DNA of 64,000 nt from Cordilura impudica (lineage: Eukaryota; Arthropoda; Insecta; Diptera; Scathophagidae): contig OY821518.1 in NCBI GenBank assembly GCA_963682025.1, positions 12,900,100-12,964,099 of the forward strand, written 5' to 3'. Below are positions 33,991 to 44,269 of the stretch, one piece after another. Made by a program: the position numbers and the translations under genes. The notes below the pieces were generated by a model. It had not been told where the DNA came from. It did no database searches and saw nothing but the letters and a program-made list of their open reading frames with translations. Each line of letters begins with the position of its first letter. Positions within the stretch are counted from its first letter, which is position 1.

Positions 33991-34209
33991 TTAAATAAAG
34001 CAAATACATTGGCACATTTGTTTCAAAAAATTGATCTATATTCTGCACATATGATTTTGACCCTGAAGAATTTCAAACTCAATCATTAAAAAAAAATATT
34101 TTATTTATTGAGTACTTTCAAGTACAACTTTTTTTTGTTATTGAAAAAAAAATTTTTTTTTTAGCTTTCAAAAAATTCAAAAATGCAATAGCACAAAAAA
34201 ATTAAAAAA

Positions 34210-34732
34210 AAAATTTATTAAGTCTTCGCGAGAAATTACACAACTCGTCATACTCGAAAATTTCCTTATCGATTTTTTTCTATTTTCGAAACCGGTGATA
34301 TTAAACGTTAAAGTCACTTTTTGTGGAGTATATTTTTCAACAGTTCGTCAATTCCGCCCAGGTAGGTCACACTAGGTGATGAAATTACGTTTCAGTTTTT
34401 TGGCACGTTATTCTTTAGGTTTCGATTCGGCACCTTCTGTACTTAATACGATTTCAGTCCAGTCTCATTTTTCACTTTTTTTTTTACTACAGACTACGAG
34501 TAATTGAGTTTTTGAGCTGCTTTTCTCCGCGTAATATTGTTAGGGTCAGAAGAACGATTTCGATTTCCGCTGCCTGGGTGGGCTTCTCTAAATAGTAAGA
34601 AGTTCGTTATAATTTTTTATAAACCAGAAAATAGTTTTCCAAGAAACTTTTGCCTCATAAGCAAAAAATTTAACAGCCCGTTTCGTTTATTAGAAATTCG
34701 AATAATTTTTTCACGTACTTTTCCTTCACAAT
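34210..34732. other. No gene; unclassified
   Basis: The sequence holds GTCAATTCCGCCC, also found near 549, suggesting a shared dispersed fragment. There is no coding support. Confidence 0.4.
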
Positions 34733-34915
34733 CCCCGGTAGGTGAGTTGGTAGCGTGCTCGTCTATCATGCGGGGGTCGTGGGCCCACCAGAGGCTTGGG
34801 TCTGTCGCTGTAAAAACCAGCCAAATTGTCTTCGTCACTCGGCTTATCCATGGACCCAAATTAGAATACAAATCTACTTTGTATTGTAATTAATATAAAC
34901 AAATAAATAAAATAT
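34733..34915 (+). mobile_element. tRNA-derived SINE, B box deleted
   Basis: The head TAGGTGAGTTGGTAGCGTGC resembles a pol III A box. It continues GCGGGGGTCGTGGG and then jumps to CCCACCAGAGGC: seven bases (TTCGATT) of the B box present in the 49.9 kb copy are missing. The tail ends AAACAAATAAATAAA. It is not a functional tRNA gene, because the arms do not close into a cloverleaf with an acceptor stem. Confidence 0.75.
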
Positions 34916-35042
34916 TTAATAATTTTAGCAAAATTAAAAAATAAATTATTAATTTTAAGTAAATAAACATTTACAAGCGCTAAAGATACGATACGAGTAT
35001 GTTATCGTGCACTAGTTAACTGAAACTAAAGAATATGAAATA

Positions 35043-36333
35043 AAGGGTCCGCCAAATAACTTTTTTTTTTTGAAAATGCTATAAAAAAAAAAAAACTACT
35101 GAATATTATCTCAAATTTCTTCCTTCTGGTTAATAATGGAAAATAATTTCATTCAAATGTCTGCCTCGGCTGGCCATGCAGTAGCCTACACGATCGGTCC
35201 AATTTTTAAGCATATTATCGATTGTGTGCAGCTGTATTTCACCAATGGCTTCACGAATATTGTCCTTTAAAGCGTCAATTGTCTCTGGCTTGTTAGCGTA
35301 ACACCTAACTTTGAGGGCACCCCACAAATAATAGTCCAACGGTGTCAAATCGCAGCTCCGAGGTGGCCAAACGACACCAGCTCTGCGGCTGATAATGCGA
35401 ACTTCAAAAACAGGGCGCAAAACATCGAGTGTAGCTTCGGCTGTGTGGCACGTAGCGCCGTCCTGTTGAAACCAAATGTTGCCAATATCCTCCTCTTCAA
35501 TTTTTGTGAACAAAAATTCGTTCAACATGGCCCGATAACGATCGCCATTGACTGTAACGGCCACTCCTTGCTCATTTTCGAAGAAAAATGGCCCAATTAT
35601 GCCTCTGGACCAAAATCCGCACCAAACAGTGACTCGTTTTGGGTGTATCGGCTTTTCAATGTATGCGTGCGGATTTTCTGTGCCCCAAATGCGACAATTT
35701 TGCTTGTTTACAGACCCGCCAAGATCAAAATGAGCTTCATCTGAAAAGATGATTTTTTTTTGGCAAAATCGGCATCTTCTGTAAGTCGATCGCAGGCCCA
35801 CTTAGCGAAGCGAAAACGCATTGGATGGTCAGTTGGCTTCAACTCCTGAACCAATTGGACTCTGTATGGCGTCATACCAAGGTCTTTATACAAAATTCGT
35901 CTCAATGATGCCTCCGAAATGTTCAATTCTTGAGAACGACGGTGAATTGATGTTGATGGCGCTTCACGCACACTTTCTGCCACAGCAGCAATATTCTCGG
36001 GTGAACGCACTGTTTTTGGCTTTTCACGCTTTGGTTTATCGATGAGGATGCCAGTTTCTTTCACTTTTTTCACAAGATAACGAACATACGGAGCTGACGG
36101 TGCTTCTCTTCCTCCCAAATCCGTACGCAATTTTCGCACACATTGTGCAACATTACCATGATTTTCAAAGTAATGTCGCAATATTTCCCAGCGTTGTTCA
36201 AGCGTATACGCAACCATATTCGTTCAGCGGAAGGATAAAACCAATTATCTGTCAAATCAGACATGAGCTAAGTGTTACCATTCACGAAATAAGCACTAGT
36301 TGAAAAAAAAAAAACGTTAGATGGCGGACCCTT
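35043..36333 (-). mobile_element. DD41D mariner family B, copy 1
   Basis: A 1291 bp element with TA at 35041-35042 and 36334-36335. The ends AAGGGTCCGCCAAATAAC and complement AAGGGTCCGCCATCTAAC are followed by T runs. Two further copies are at 49121-50035 and 53097-54388. It is distinct in sequence from the rosa-like element at 18466, but has the same catalytic spacing. Confidence 0.93.
35130..36217 (-). pseudogene. Family B DD41D transposase, frameshifted
   Basis: The N-terminal half (36217-35708) begins MVAYTLEQRWEILRHYFENH and includes an HTH region with IHRRSQELNISEASLRRILY. The C-terminal half (from about 35765 down to 35130) has IIFSDEAHFDLGG, WFQQDGATCHTA and DLTPLDYYLWG, with 41 residues between the last two Asp, and ends RGRHLNEIIFHY. 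The halves are in different frames. The break lies in a T9 run at 35753-35761, where seven T would restore continuity (an ancestral-state inference). Otherwise it is nearly complete, at about 345 residues. Confidence 0.92.
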
Positions 36334-36335
36334 TA

Positions 36336-37032
36336 TTAAATTATAAATAGAACTTTCGGTATCGGTAAGGGTATATGATTTTTAAGGCAGTACTGATACT
36401 GGTATTCAATTTGTAAGCAAATGAAATGTTTAATTTGAGAAAAAACAGGGTTGGCAACAAACATGGTTTTTGAATTACTGAAAATTGATAATTGACATAA
36501 TTTAATAAATTTTCATTAAATTAAGAGTTCTGCCACATATATAAATTTGTTAAGCATTCTGCTTAGTTCTCTAGTTTCTGTTTAAAATAAAACAATGTAA
36601 TTTTTTACAGGGTTCAAAAAAGCATGTTATACAGTGAACTCTTTTGGATGAAAAACAATACTTTCATATATTTTTATAAAGCCCAAGAATAAAAAAAAAA
36701 ATTGTACCCTGAAGCGTAGTCACACTTTAGCGAACAAATGATTTCAACAACGCTGGCATTCAAAAGCGTATTGTTTAGTGTTAAAACAGGTATTATTGCT
36801 AAATTTATACTTAATGGAATACAATGTGTTCAAAAAGTTTTAGTACCTTGTATATCTGACTGCAAAGCTTACCCACGTTAAGTTAAGGTAGGAAAGTGTA
36901 AGTTCTTTGAAACTGCCGCACATATTTTAGTTGTAGAAATATAGATCGAAATCTAGTGAGATATTCGCTAGAACTCCCTTAAACAGTGTTTTTAATCTAT
37001 TTTAACTGTTTTATTTGTTTATTTCAATATAG
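36336..37032. other. IA-2: Region upstream of first visible IA-2 exon
   Basis: It ends in TTTCAATATAG, a splice acceptor, so it is part of an IA-2 intron. I looked for an exon with a signal peptide ending in phase 1 and did not find a convincing one here. Confidence 0.6.
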
Positions 37033-37086
37033 GTTGCAAATTTGTCCGGACCTTGTGTTTGGAAGGCAGTGAAGTGTGTTTCGATG
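37033..37086 (+). CDS. IA-2: IA-2 exon a (first visible)
   Basis: Between acceptor TTTCAATATAG and donor GTAAGT. It completes a codon begun upstream and reads [17 protein letters not shown], the start of the RESP18-like module. Cysteines are placed as in vertebrate IA-2. An upstream coding exon ending one base into a codon is required. Confidence 0.9.
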
Positions 37087-40000
37087 GTAAGTCGTTAAAT
37101 TGTAAAAGAAAAAAAGAAAAAATTTTATTATTCAATTTTGGATGTTGTGGTTTTCCAGACAACATCTTTGGAAAATGCATACCAACCGCTGGCGTCGATA
37201 TGGAAGACATTGAAAAGTTAGTAAATTTGAATGAAAATAAAATAAAACATTACCTGAACTACTGTCTTTCTTTTTTTTTGTCGTACTCACCCAAGAACCC
37301 CTCTTACGGAAGACCAATCACGATTACTCGCCACTATGCTCGAGGAGTTACAGGGGGCCGGGTTAGGTTGGGATCATCCCTATGTACAGTGTCGCATACA
37401 GGGTAGTCTCTATTCAATGCAAAGGCAAATACAACTTCCACCTAATCTATGTGCTAATTTAGCTCCCATACCCACTGATATCGATTCTGCCGGTGCTATG
37501 GCATTTGTACGTTTTACTCCGACCGATGAATTCTATTCGAATAAACTGTTTTATCCGCCTTTGAAAAAACAAGGTTCCGCCTCGAATGGCATAAATACCA
37601 TATTCCATCAATTGCAATTACAAGATCGGCAATTACGTAATGACCCATTGGAGCTAACGCAGCTAGGCGAATTTGATAGACATCGTGAATCACAAATGAA
37701 TCCTCCTAATGTTATGGATGTATTTTTAGAACAAGAACGTGATCGCATACAAAGGGAACAACTTCAGAGGGAAGCTGAATTAGAAGACGAACAAAACCAG
37801 GCTATGAAAAATCGTATGGAATTGTATAAGATTTTAGCAGATTCCGAACCCGATCCTCAGCCTTTTCAACGTACGCCGGACAGAGCTACTGACCAACTGG
37901 AAACAATACCAGTACCTGAAACCGTTCCTATTTATATTCCCGATGAACCAAATAATTCGCATGAATATTTTCCCGATAACTATGGCCCATTCAAACGTAC
38001 CAATTCGAGGAAGGGTGTAGCTAATAAAGCAACTGAACAAAGATCATTTTTCCGTGAATTGGCTCAAGAGAAAAGTTTGCCACAGGAAATGCCCTTATAT
38101 AGAAATGTTCAGGTACAACAGTCATTGGATAATGATGAAATTCCTACTTTCAAAAAAAGACCGGTACCAGTCGAAGATGACTTTAGAACAAGTCTTGATA
38201 TGGATGAAAGTCTATTCCGAAATTCTTTAACACCTTTAGAAGAGGAAGCTATGCTTTCAGCAAACGCCTTTCCAAGAAAAAGTAAACATCATAAGCCGGA
38301 AAAAGTTTTCACCGAGGGAGGTCTCATTACTATGACCGAAGATCAGGAGCTAGAAAATATCTATGATAAAGTAAGACGCAAGGGAACAGCTCTGAAATTA
38401 CTTGAAAATATGATGGGCTTTACACGACACGAACGTTTGGATGTTAAGAAACCGGGACCTTTGGTTGGACCTCCACCTTCTGCAAAAGAAGAATTGGAGA
38501 GAAAGTCAAATCATACTATTGATAATAAGGAACAGCTGCCGGCTCATGTTAAAGGCACTAATGAAGCGACGAAGGAAAAGAAAGTCGTCAAAGAACATTC
38601 AAATGAAGATCATGCACCTCATACTGTCGACACTGAATATGCTCATGTGTTTGTGAAAAACCCGTAAGTACAACAAAATAAAAGAATTCCAAAATCGCAT
38701 TTAGCAAAAAGGTTGAATTTTTTTATTTATATTTTTTTATGGATTTGAGTACAGATTGACTAATTCAGGAAACTATTCCAAGCTATTTATTTAATTATGT
38801 AATAAATTTTTTTTAGTATTGACAGTTGGAATGATGGTGTACGAATCATGAATGAATTGGCGAATATTTTACACATGAAGGGATACTTTACTTATTTAAC
38901 GTAAGTTGCAATATCCTCTATTTACGAAAGTTATACCTAATCATTGTCGTAAACTTTTACAGCGTTCAACCGCATGAAGTTTCATTCAGGGTGGACTCAA
39001 ACAATCCCGAACGAAAAACTGCTTCTGACATCGCTCGTGTTATTAACGAAAATCGTGGTGTTAAAAATAACATCCTAAGGCGCCTTGGTGTTACTGTCTT
39101 ACAAGCTGGTGTCGGCGATAAAGTCAAGAGAGACGATGATGGTGGCGTTTCAGCTGCACGCATCGAACTAGCCAATCAAACTCCAGATGTTACCCATATT
39201 ATGGTGTTTATGTTTGCTGGTGCTGGGGCTGCTGCGATAGTTGTCATCTTCATAACATTGATTCTCATCAAACGACATGATAAGAAGCGCGATAAACTAG
39301 GGGGTATACAGTCGGGCATAGGGGGTGCAGAGAGTTGTAGTAAAGACTATCAGGATCTCTGTCGTGCTCGCATGGCTGGTAAAGGCAATACAACGGAACC
39401 TGTGCCCAGTGGTCGCATTACTTCGTTGAGTAAAGACAATGATAGACCACCATCATCACGTTCCAGTACCTCATCATGGAGTGAAGAACCGGCTTTAACG
39501 AATATGGATATATCCACAGGTCACATGGTGTTGGTAAGTGGAGAGGAACTACTGACTGGCCCTAATCAAATAAATAAATATACTATTTTTATTTTAGTCT
39601 TACATGGAAGACCATCTAAGAAACAAAGGTCGTCTGCAGCGGGAATGGGAGGCCCTGTGCCGTTACGAAGCTGAGCCAAGTGCCCGCGATGCTGCTTTAC
39701 AGCCACAATGTGCTAATTTGAATAGACCCGGAGCACCCCTACCATATGATCACTCACGTGTTGTTCTTAATCATTTGGCTAATGCAGAGGGCTTAGATTA
39801 CGTCAATGCCTCAACAATTGTAAGATTGATATAAAATTTTACAACCCCAAGTATCTCTAAATCCATCTTTTTTATTTTAAAAGACTGATCATGATCCCCG
39901 TGCCCCGGCCTACGTAGCAGCCCAGGGTCCTTTACCCACGACATTGGCCCACTTTTGGCAAATGATTTGGGAGCAGGGAGCTGTGGTAATCGTAGCCTTG

Positions 40001-43000
40001 TGCCGTTTACAAGAGAATGGTGACATTGCTTGTGCACGTTATTGGCCAGAAGAGGGCGCAGAAGTTTATCATATCTATGAGGTCAGTTTGCTCATTGACA
40101 TCTGAACTTTATTTTGCCATTTGCTGACATGTTTTGTTATTTTTTAGGTTCATTTAGTAAGTGAACACATATGGTGTGATGATTATCTGGTCAGATCATT
40201 CTATTTGAAAAATCTACGAACTAGCGAGACTCGCACAGTAACACAGTTCCATTTCCTTTCTTGGCCTCAGGCTGGTGTACCAGCTCAAGCTAAAGCCTTA
40301 TTGGATTTCAGAAGGTACGTATGCAAATTTTAATATCATTTTGGATTGCTAACTTCAATATTCATATGAACCGAGGGCGGTCCCAGAACAATCCGACCTG
40401 ACAGAGAAAATATAACAAATCTGCGGAACATTTTCTTTGTTTATCAAAACAAGCAAGCTCGATACGCTGTTCCCAACGATATGCAATAGATTCGATACCC
40501 TGTTTATGGTAAGAACTGTGTAGCTCCTTAAAATAGCCATCAACCGCAGACTCCGCGTTTTCATTGTTGGCAAATCTTTTACCACTGAGGCATTTTTTCA
40601 AGTTTGGAAGTAGAAAATAGTCCGAGGGAGCTAAATTTGACGAATAAGGTGCGTGGTGAATCAATTTGAAATTTAGTTTCGCCTAATGTGGTCTTTTTTG
40701 CCTTGGTTTCATCACTTTATCGCTGTAATAAGTTAGCAGGATATATAAGGAGCTTAGGGCCTCAACAAACACATTACAACGTGATTTAATTTGGGCGAGG
40801 AATTTTATTTATCCCCAACTTCAATCAATGGCTACAGCTTAGATGTCAATTTGTCACCTCCATGTATATGCAGGTCTCCGTCTTCAAGGGTTGCCTTATG
40901 AATTCCAGTCGATGGCATTTCTGATGATGTCGTTTGATGGTCTTCTTAGGGGGTGGTTGATCCAGTTCTATTTGTGCCTCTTTATGTCTGTTACAACTGG
41001 CATAAGAAGTAGTTTATTATTACGTTTTGCCAAAAGATACGCATTATTCTGCGGAGGTACTAGTTAGGAAACACTTGCATTTTCTGGATATTTCAGAGAG
41101 GTCGAGTCTATCTAAAACTCTTCTATAAAATGGATTGTAGCACCCGAGTTGAACGGAAGACTACGTCGAGCTGGCCGAGGAGGCCTTTCCCATTAAGACG
41201 TTTTGAAGATTCAATACTTCCTTGTCAATCATCAACAGTACATTCAAAATCATACACTCTCCTGCTGACACCTCTTGCCGCAAACAACTCACCAGTTCGT
41301 ACACACTCTTGTCTACACAATCATTCTTCCTGCTATGTATCTGTTATTAGCATGGCCACAGGTTCATGCGAAATCCTATCAATAGCCCTCCGAATTCAAG
41401 TTCAACTCATGCAACTTACATCCCTCAACAGTCTTGTCTACTACATACATTCTTCCTGCTGACGAAATCAGGAGTGGCACTGACGTCGACAACATTCCAA
41501 ACAGATGTTACATCACGGGAAACCACACAATTATGGGATGTGACAACCATTTCCCTGGAAGAGTGGATCTTCCTCCATAGTTTGTGTAATCAAATTCGTA
41601 CTGTTTCAGATATAGACAATTTTTGTTTGTTTTTTTCTCCTTAACCGACGCTCAGGGAATGCCCCTACAAATGCAGTGCTTTGTGTTGATTTTAGGAAAA
41701 TAGGTTATTGGAAGGAGGTGAGAGGGAGTAGTGTTTGTGGATATTTGGCTTAAATTTTATAAGATTATAACTGTCAGGAAAGACATGTGCGGGGAGTTTA
41801 TTCCACATACCTCTAGTTCGACTGATAAATTCATTCTCTCTGTAATGCGTTGTGCGGTCAACTGGACAATAGACTACAAACTAATGTGATCTACTAGAAA
41901 AGCGGGTAGAGCGAACTGAAATTCGGGCACTTGGAATAAGTTCGCTAATCTCAGAAGAACATTTCCCATGGTAATATCTATAGAACAGTGGTATAGATTT
42001 TAAGCAGATCAGTAGGAGTGAAGTAATTTTTGCACCGTTTTAGAAAACCAAGACACTTGAACGCTTCTTTCGACATTTGAAAAACATGCTCGTTCTAATG
42101 AACATCACATTGAATTCTCATGAATAGAACAATACCTATACCATCCATATATATAGATGACATTGTTTAATCCATAGCCCTATGGGGCAACATACAACAT
42201 TGAGTCTTCAGCGCAATAAAATCAACCCTATTCGATTTACCCTACTCGGAGATTTTTTAACATGTTTGTCCTCCTTTTGCCACCAACCTCCCAGAGGCTT
42301 GACCTACAATTAAAGGAAAATGAATGACAAATACTGCTGTCATCTGCGAAAGAGTATATAGAATTAAGAGTTTGACCAAGAAGATTGTTAAGAAAGATAA
42401 GGAAAAGAGAAGTAGAAAGAACGGAACCTTGGGGTACCCCTGAATTAGGCTTAAGCTAATTAGATGAGAACTTATCAGTAACATCATGTATTGTTCGGTC
42501 TCTGAGAAAACTCGATATAATTTGAGAGAAGTCATTACCGACCCCAAATGCAATAAGCTTTGATATCAATGCACCGTGCCACACACGATAGAATGTCTTG
42601 GAAATATCTAGAGCAACCACTTTACTTTCGCCAAAATTGCGAATGGAATCCATGAGTCATCCTCATTTTGTTAATCATGGCTTCCCGTAGTACCAATTTA
42701 TAGCCTTTGGAGAGGCTTCGTTTCAGTTATCCCTGATACTAACAGTTATCCCCCCTTAAAAAGGATAGCACTGGTAAACCTGACCTTAACTAATAACCCG
42801 CTAGGAAGAATCACTAGAACCAACTAGTTTTGCCTAGTGTTACTCAGGAGCACCACGAGGAGGTATGGTTATAGGCATATATGTTGCATCACCGTTACCG
42901 AACATGGTCAATACAGACAGGACTTATGGGGCTTAAAGCCTGTCAGTTCATTTCTCAGTAATGGTGTAATTACATCCAAAATTAGCATAACACTTGCCGT

Positions 43001-44269
43001 TTATTGTTTTTACTTTTTGAAGATAATCAATAAAAATAATTCCACGCGCATTCCAAAAAAAACAGAAGCCATAACTTTGCCTGCATATGGAACTATCTAC
43101 GCCTTCTTTGGACACGATTATCCCATTTCACTCCGCTGTTTTTACTGTTCCTTGGTCTCAGGTGTGAAGTGGTGTGCCCATGTCTCATCCATGGTTACGA
43201 ATCGACGCAACAACTCGTCTTTATTGCTGTGAACCATCGTAAAACACTCTATTGAAACATCTTTACGATGCTGTTTTTGTTCTATTATGAGCAAACGCGG
43301 AACCCATCGGACAACTTTGTCACCTCCAAACTTTCGGTCAATAGGCGATAGCACCATCAGCTGACGATCAGTCAATATCATTTTGTGGTACTCAATTGGT
43401 CGACCGCTACGGTGTTCATTTTGGCAGCTCATAACGGCCTCGTTAACGAAGGAGCAGACTTCCCCAGAGTAGAATCTAGCTCAGCTTTAATATTGGTTGA
43501 ACTGAGACCTTTTTAATGAAAGTATTGAATTACATAACGGTGATCAATTGTTTCATGTTTTCAAATCCATTGAGATTGTTTAGCTTTGATGGCTCCAAAA
43601 AAAAATTCTAAACAATGTGGCGCCTTGAAACTTAAAACACGTTTTATAAGGTTGTCACTTTTGAACAAAAAAATTTTTTTTCAAACTACAGCCGCCATCT
43701 ATACGTCAGGTGGGGTTGTTCTGGAACTTCCCTCGTAATATGTGACGATTTTGTTCTTAAACAAATTACTTAAAATTTTTCTATATAATAAATTTCACAG
43801 AAAAGTTAACAAATCCTATCGAGGACGTTCATGTCCCATCGTGGTACATGGCAGTGGCGGAGCTGGACGAACAGGAGCCTATATCCTACTCGATCTCGTA
43901 TTAGGACGCATGAATAAGGGAGCCAGGGAAATTGATATCGCAGCAACTTTAGAGCACTTAAGAGATCAACGTGCCGGATTAGTAGCAACAAGACAACAAT
44001 TCGAATTTGTACTAATGGCCGTGGCCGAAGAAGTGCATGCTATACTAAAGGCCTTACCAGCAAATACATCAAACGATAAAAAAGATGTAGACGTTCAACG
44101 AGAAACGGGTGTTTTAAAGGAGGAAGAAGAGGCAGCAACAAAAACAACATCAACTAACTCGAAGGAGGTCAATGAAAACGAAACAAGCGAAAATAAGGAA
44201 ACGGAAAAGGACACGACGGCCAAACAAACGCCGATAAAAACGATAAAAGCTGATGTTAAGAAGAAATAA
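37033..44269 (+). CDS. IA-2: IA-2 receptor-type pseudophosphatase (PTPRN/ICA512), 5' end missing
   Basis: This is a dense-core-vesicle membrane protein of neuroendocrine cells. Coding exons are 37033-37086, 37159-37216, 37296-38663, 38817-38900, 38963-39533, 39598-39819, 39884-40081, 40148-40314 and 43801-44269. They give 1062 complete codons in one frame, a partial first codon and a TAA. Order: RESP18-type Cys-rich module ([20 protein letters not shown]); long acidic/Gln-rich luminal region; SEA-like ectodomain; membrane helix; basic stop-transfer ([10 protein letters not shown]); PTP domain to [13 protein letters not shown]; and a Lys/Glu/Thr-rich tail of about 65 residues. WPQAGVP and [10 protein letters not shown] replace WPD and HCSAGAGRTG, so no phosphatase activity is expected. 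The signal-peptide exon lies upstream and was not located. Confidence 0.95.
37159..37216 (+). CDS. IA-2: IA-2 exon b
   Basis: Acceptor TTTTCCAG, donor GTTAGT. Encodes [19 protein letters not shown] and leaves AA for the next codon. The alternative donor GTAAAT four bases later would break the frame into exon c. Confidence 0.9.
37296..38663 (+). CDS. IA-2: IA-2 exon c, main luminal exon
   Basis: Acceptor CACCCAAG, donor GTAAGT; 1368 bp. It reads [20 protein letters not shown], the helical end of the RESP18 module. About 400 low-complexity residues follow, rich in Gln, Glu, Pro and Arg, with several basic pairs that could be prohormone-convertase sites. It ends at YAHVFVKNP, the start of the ectodomain fold. 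Confidence 0.92.
38817..38900 (+). CDS. IA-2: IA-2 exon d
   Basis: Acceptor TTTTTTTTAG, donor GTAAGT. Encodes [20 protein letters not shown] and KGYFTYL, part of the SEA-like mature ectodomain. Confidence 0.9.
38963..39533 (+). CDS. IA-2: IA-2 exon e, ectodomain end and membrane helix
   Basis: Acceptor TTTTACAG, donor GTAAGT. It finishes the ectodomain ([14 protein letters not shown]...[15 protein letters not shown]), then the transmembrane span [20 protein letters not shown] and a Ser-rich juxtamembrane cytoplasmic segment ([16 protein letters not shown]). Confidence 0.92.
39598..39819 (+). CDS. IA-2: IA-2 exon f, PTP domain start
   Basis: Acceptor ATTTTAG, donor GTAAGA; 74 whole codons. 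Encodes [20 protein letters not shown] and PYDHSRVVL...YVNASTI, the N-terminal helices and substrate-loop region of the PTP fold. Confidence 0.93.
39884..40081 (+). CDS. IA-2: IA-2 exon g
   Basis: Acceptor TTTTAAAAG, donor GTCAGT; 66 codons. Contains [20 protein letters not shown] and [16 protein letters not shown], conserved PTP core segments. Confidence 0.93.
40148..40314 (+). CDS. IA-2: IA-2 exon h, altered WPD loop
   Basis: Acceptor TTTTTTAG, donor GTACGT. Encodes [20 protein letters not shown] through [12 protein letters not shown] and LLDFRR. The general-acid Asp of WPD is Gln (CAG, 40268-40270). Confidence 0.94.
40362..40720 (-). pseudogene. mariner transposase, C-terminal part
   Basis: Minus-strand reading contains [20 protein letters not shown], with the third catalytic Asp, then [20 protein letters not shown] and a C-terminal [19 protein letters not shown]. 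It belongs to the same insertion as 43010-43450, and a faint continuation is readable to about 40720. Confidence 0.88.
40720..41640. other. Unidentified, less AT-rich DNA inside the intronic mariner
   Basis: This stretch is noticeably less AT-rich than its surroundings and has short direct repeats such as CATTCTTCCTGCT (near 41321 and 41448). Open frames at 40843-41067 and 41130-41462 show no domain I recognise. It could be the remnant of another retroelement. Confidence 0.4.
41640..42660 (-). pseudogene. CR1/jockey-like LINE 3' half
   Basis: Minus-strand pieces in order: [20 protein letters not shown] (RT motif A), NSGVPQGS (motif B), [15 protein letters not shown] (motif C), then after decay [40 protein letters not shown] and [13 protein letters not shown] with a stop. 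The WNxLP block near the C-terminus is typical of CR1/jockey-type ORF2. After the stop, a short 3' UTR ends at about 41632 in an A-rich tail. Stops and shifts are numerous. Its last 100 bases match the tail of the SINE at 49733-49967. Confidence 0.82.
42660..43010. other. Unidentified insert beside the LINE
   Basis: It contains AGTGTTACTCAGGAGCACCA and CATGGTCAATACAGACAGGA. No domain is seen, and it may be more of the inserted retroelement. Confidence 0.35.
43010..43450 (-). pseudogene. mariner transposase, N-terminal/middle part
   Basis: Minus-strand pieces read [54 protein letters not shown] (first catalytic Asp) and [20 protein letters not shown]. These are the ordered blocks of a DD34D mariner. 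The frame is broken and the second Asp region is missing. Confidence 0.85.
43801..44269 (+). CDS. IA-2: IA-2 exon i, altered P-loop and C-terminus
   Basis: Acceptor ATTTCACAG. Reads [25 protein letters not shown], with Gly (GGC, 43850-43852) where PTPs have the nucleophilic Cys; the Arg of the loop is kept. [16 protein letters not shown] follows, then a charged low-complexity tail ending DVKKK and TAA at 44267-44269. Confidence 0.94.

Larger units (their letters stand above)
31255..34140. repeat. Palindromic repeat hosting the piggyBac
   Basis: A 27 bp perfect inverted repeat, containing TGATTGAGTTTGAAATTCTT, lies at 31272-31298 and 34065-34091. Imperfect inverted similarity continues inward (GGTCAAGATCAAATG against GGTCAAAATCATATG). 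If the piggyBac and one TTAA are left out, the two arms meet in CTTTATTTAAATAAAG, a perfect 16 bp palindrome. Confidence 0.7.
40372..43735 (-). mobile_element. mariner in IA-2 intron 8, split by other elements
   Basis: The ends CGAGGGCGGTCCCAGAACAA and complement CGAGGGAAGTTCCAGAACAA are inverted over about 30 bp. N-terminal transposase sequence lies at the right and C-terminal sequence at the left, with about 2.3 kb of foreign DNA between them. It sits on the strand opposite IA-2, so its coding sequence is not co-linear with the host exons. Confidence 0.85.

Noticed and set aside
34733..34800. tRNA-like sequence
   Set aside because: It has A-box-like and tRNA-like arms but no acceptor stem, and its B box is damaged. 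The same head in the 49.9 kb copy is joined to a LINE tail, so it is a SINE and not a tRNA gene.
37221..37226. Alternative donor GTAAAT for IA-2 exon b
   Set aside because: Using it would add four bases and shift the frame of exon c; GTTAGT at 37217 keeps the phase.
40843..41462. Candidate extra IA-2 exons or a nested gene in intron 8
   Set aside because: Exon h joins exon i perfectly in frame (LDFRR-KVNK). The open frames here have no domain and no matching splice phases.
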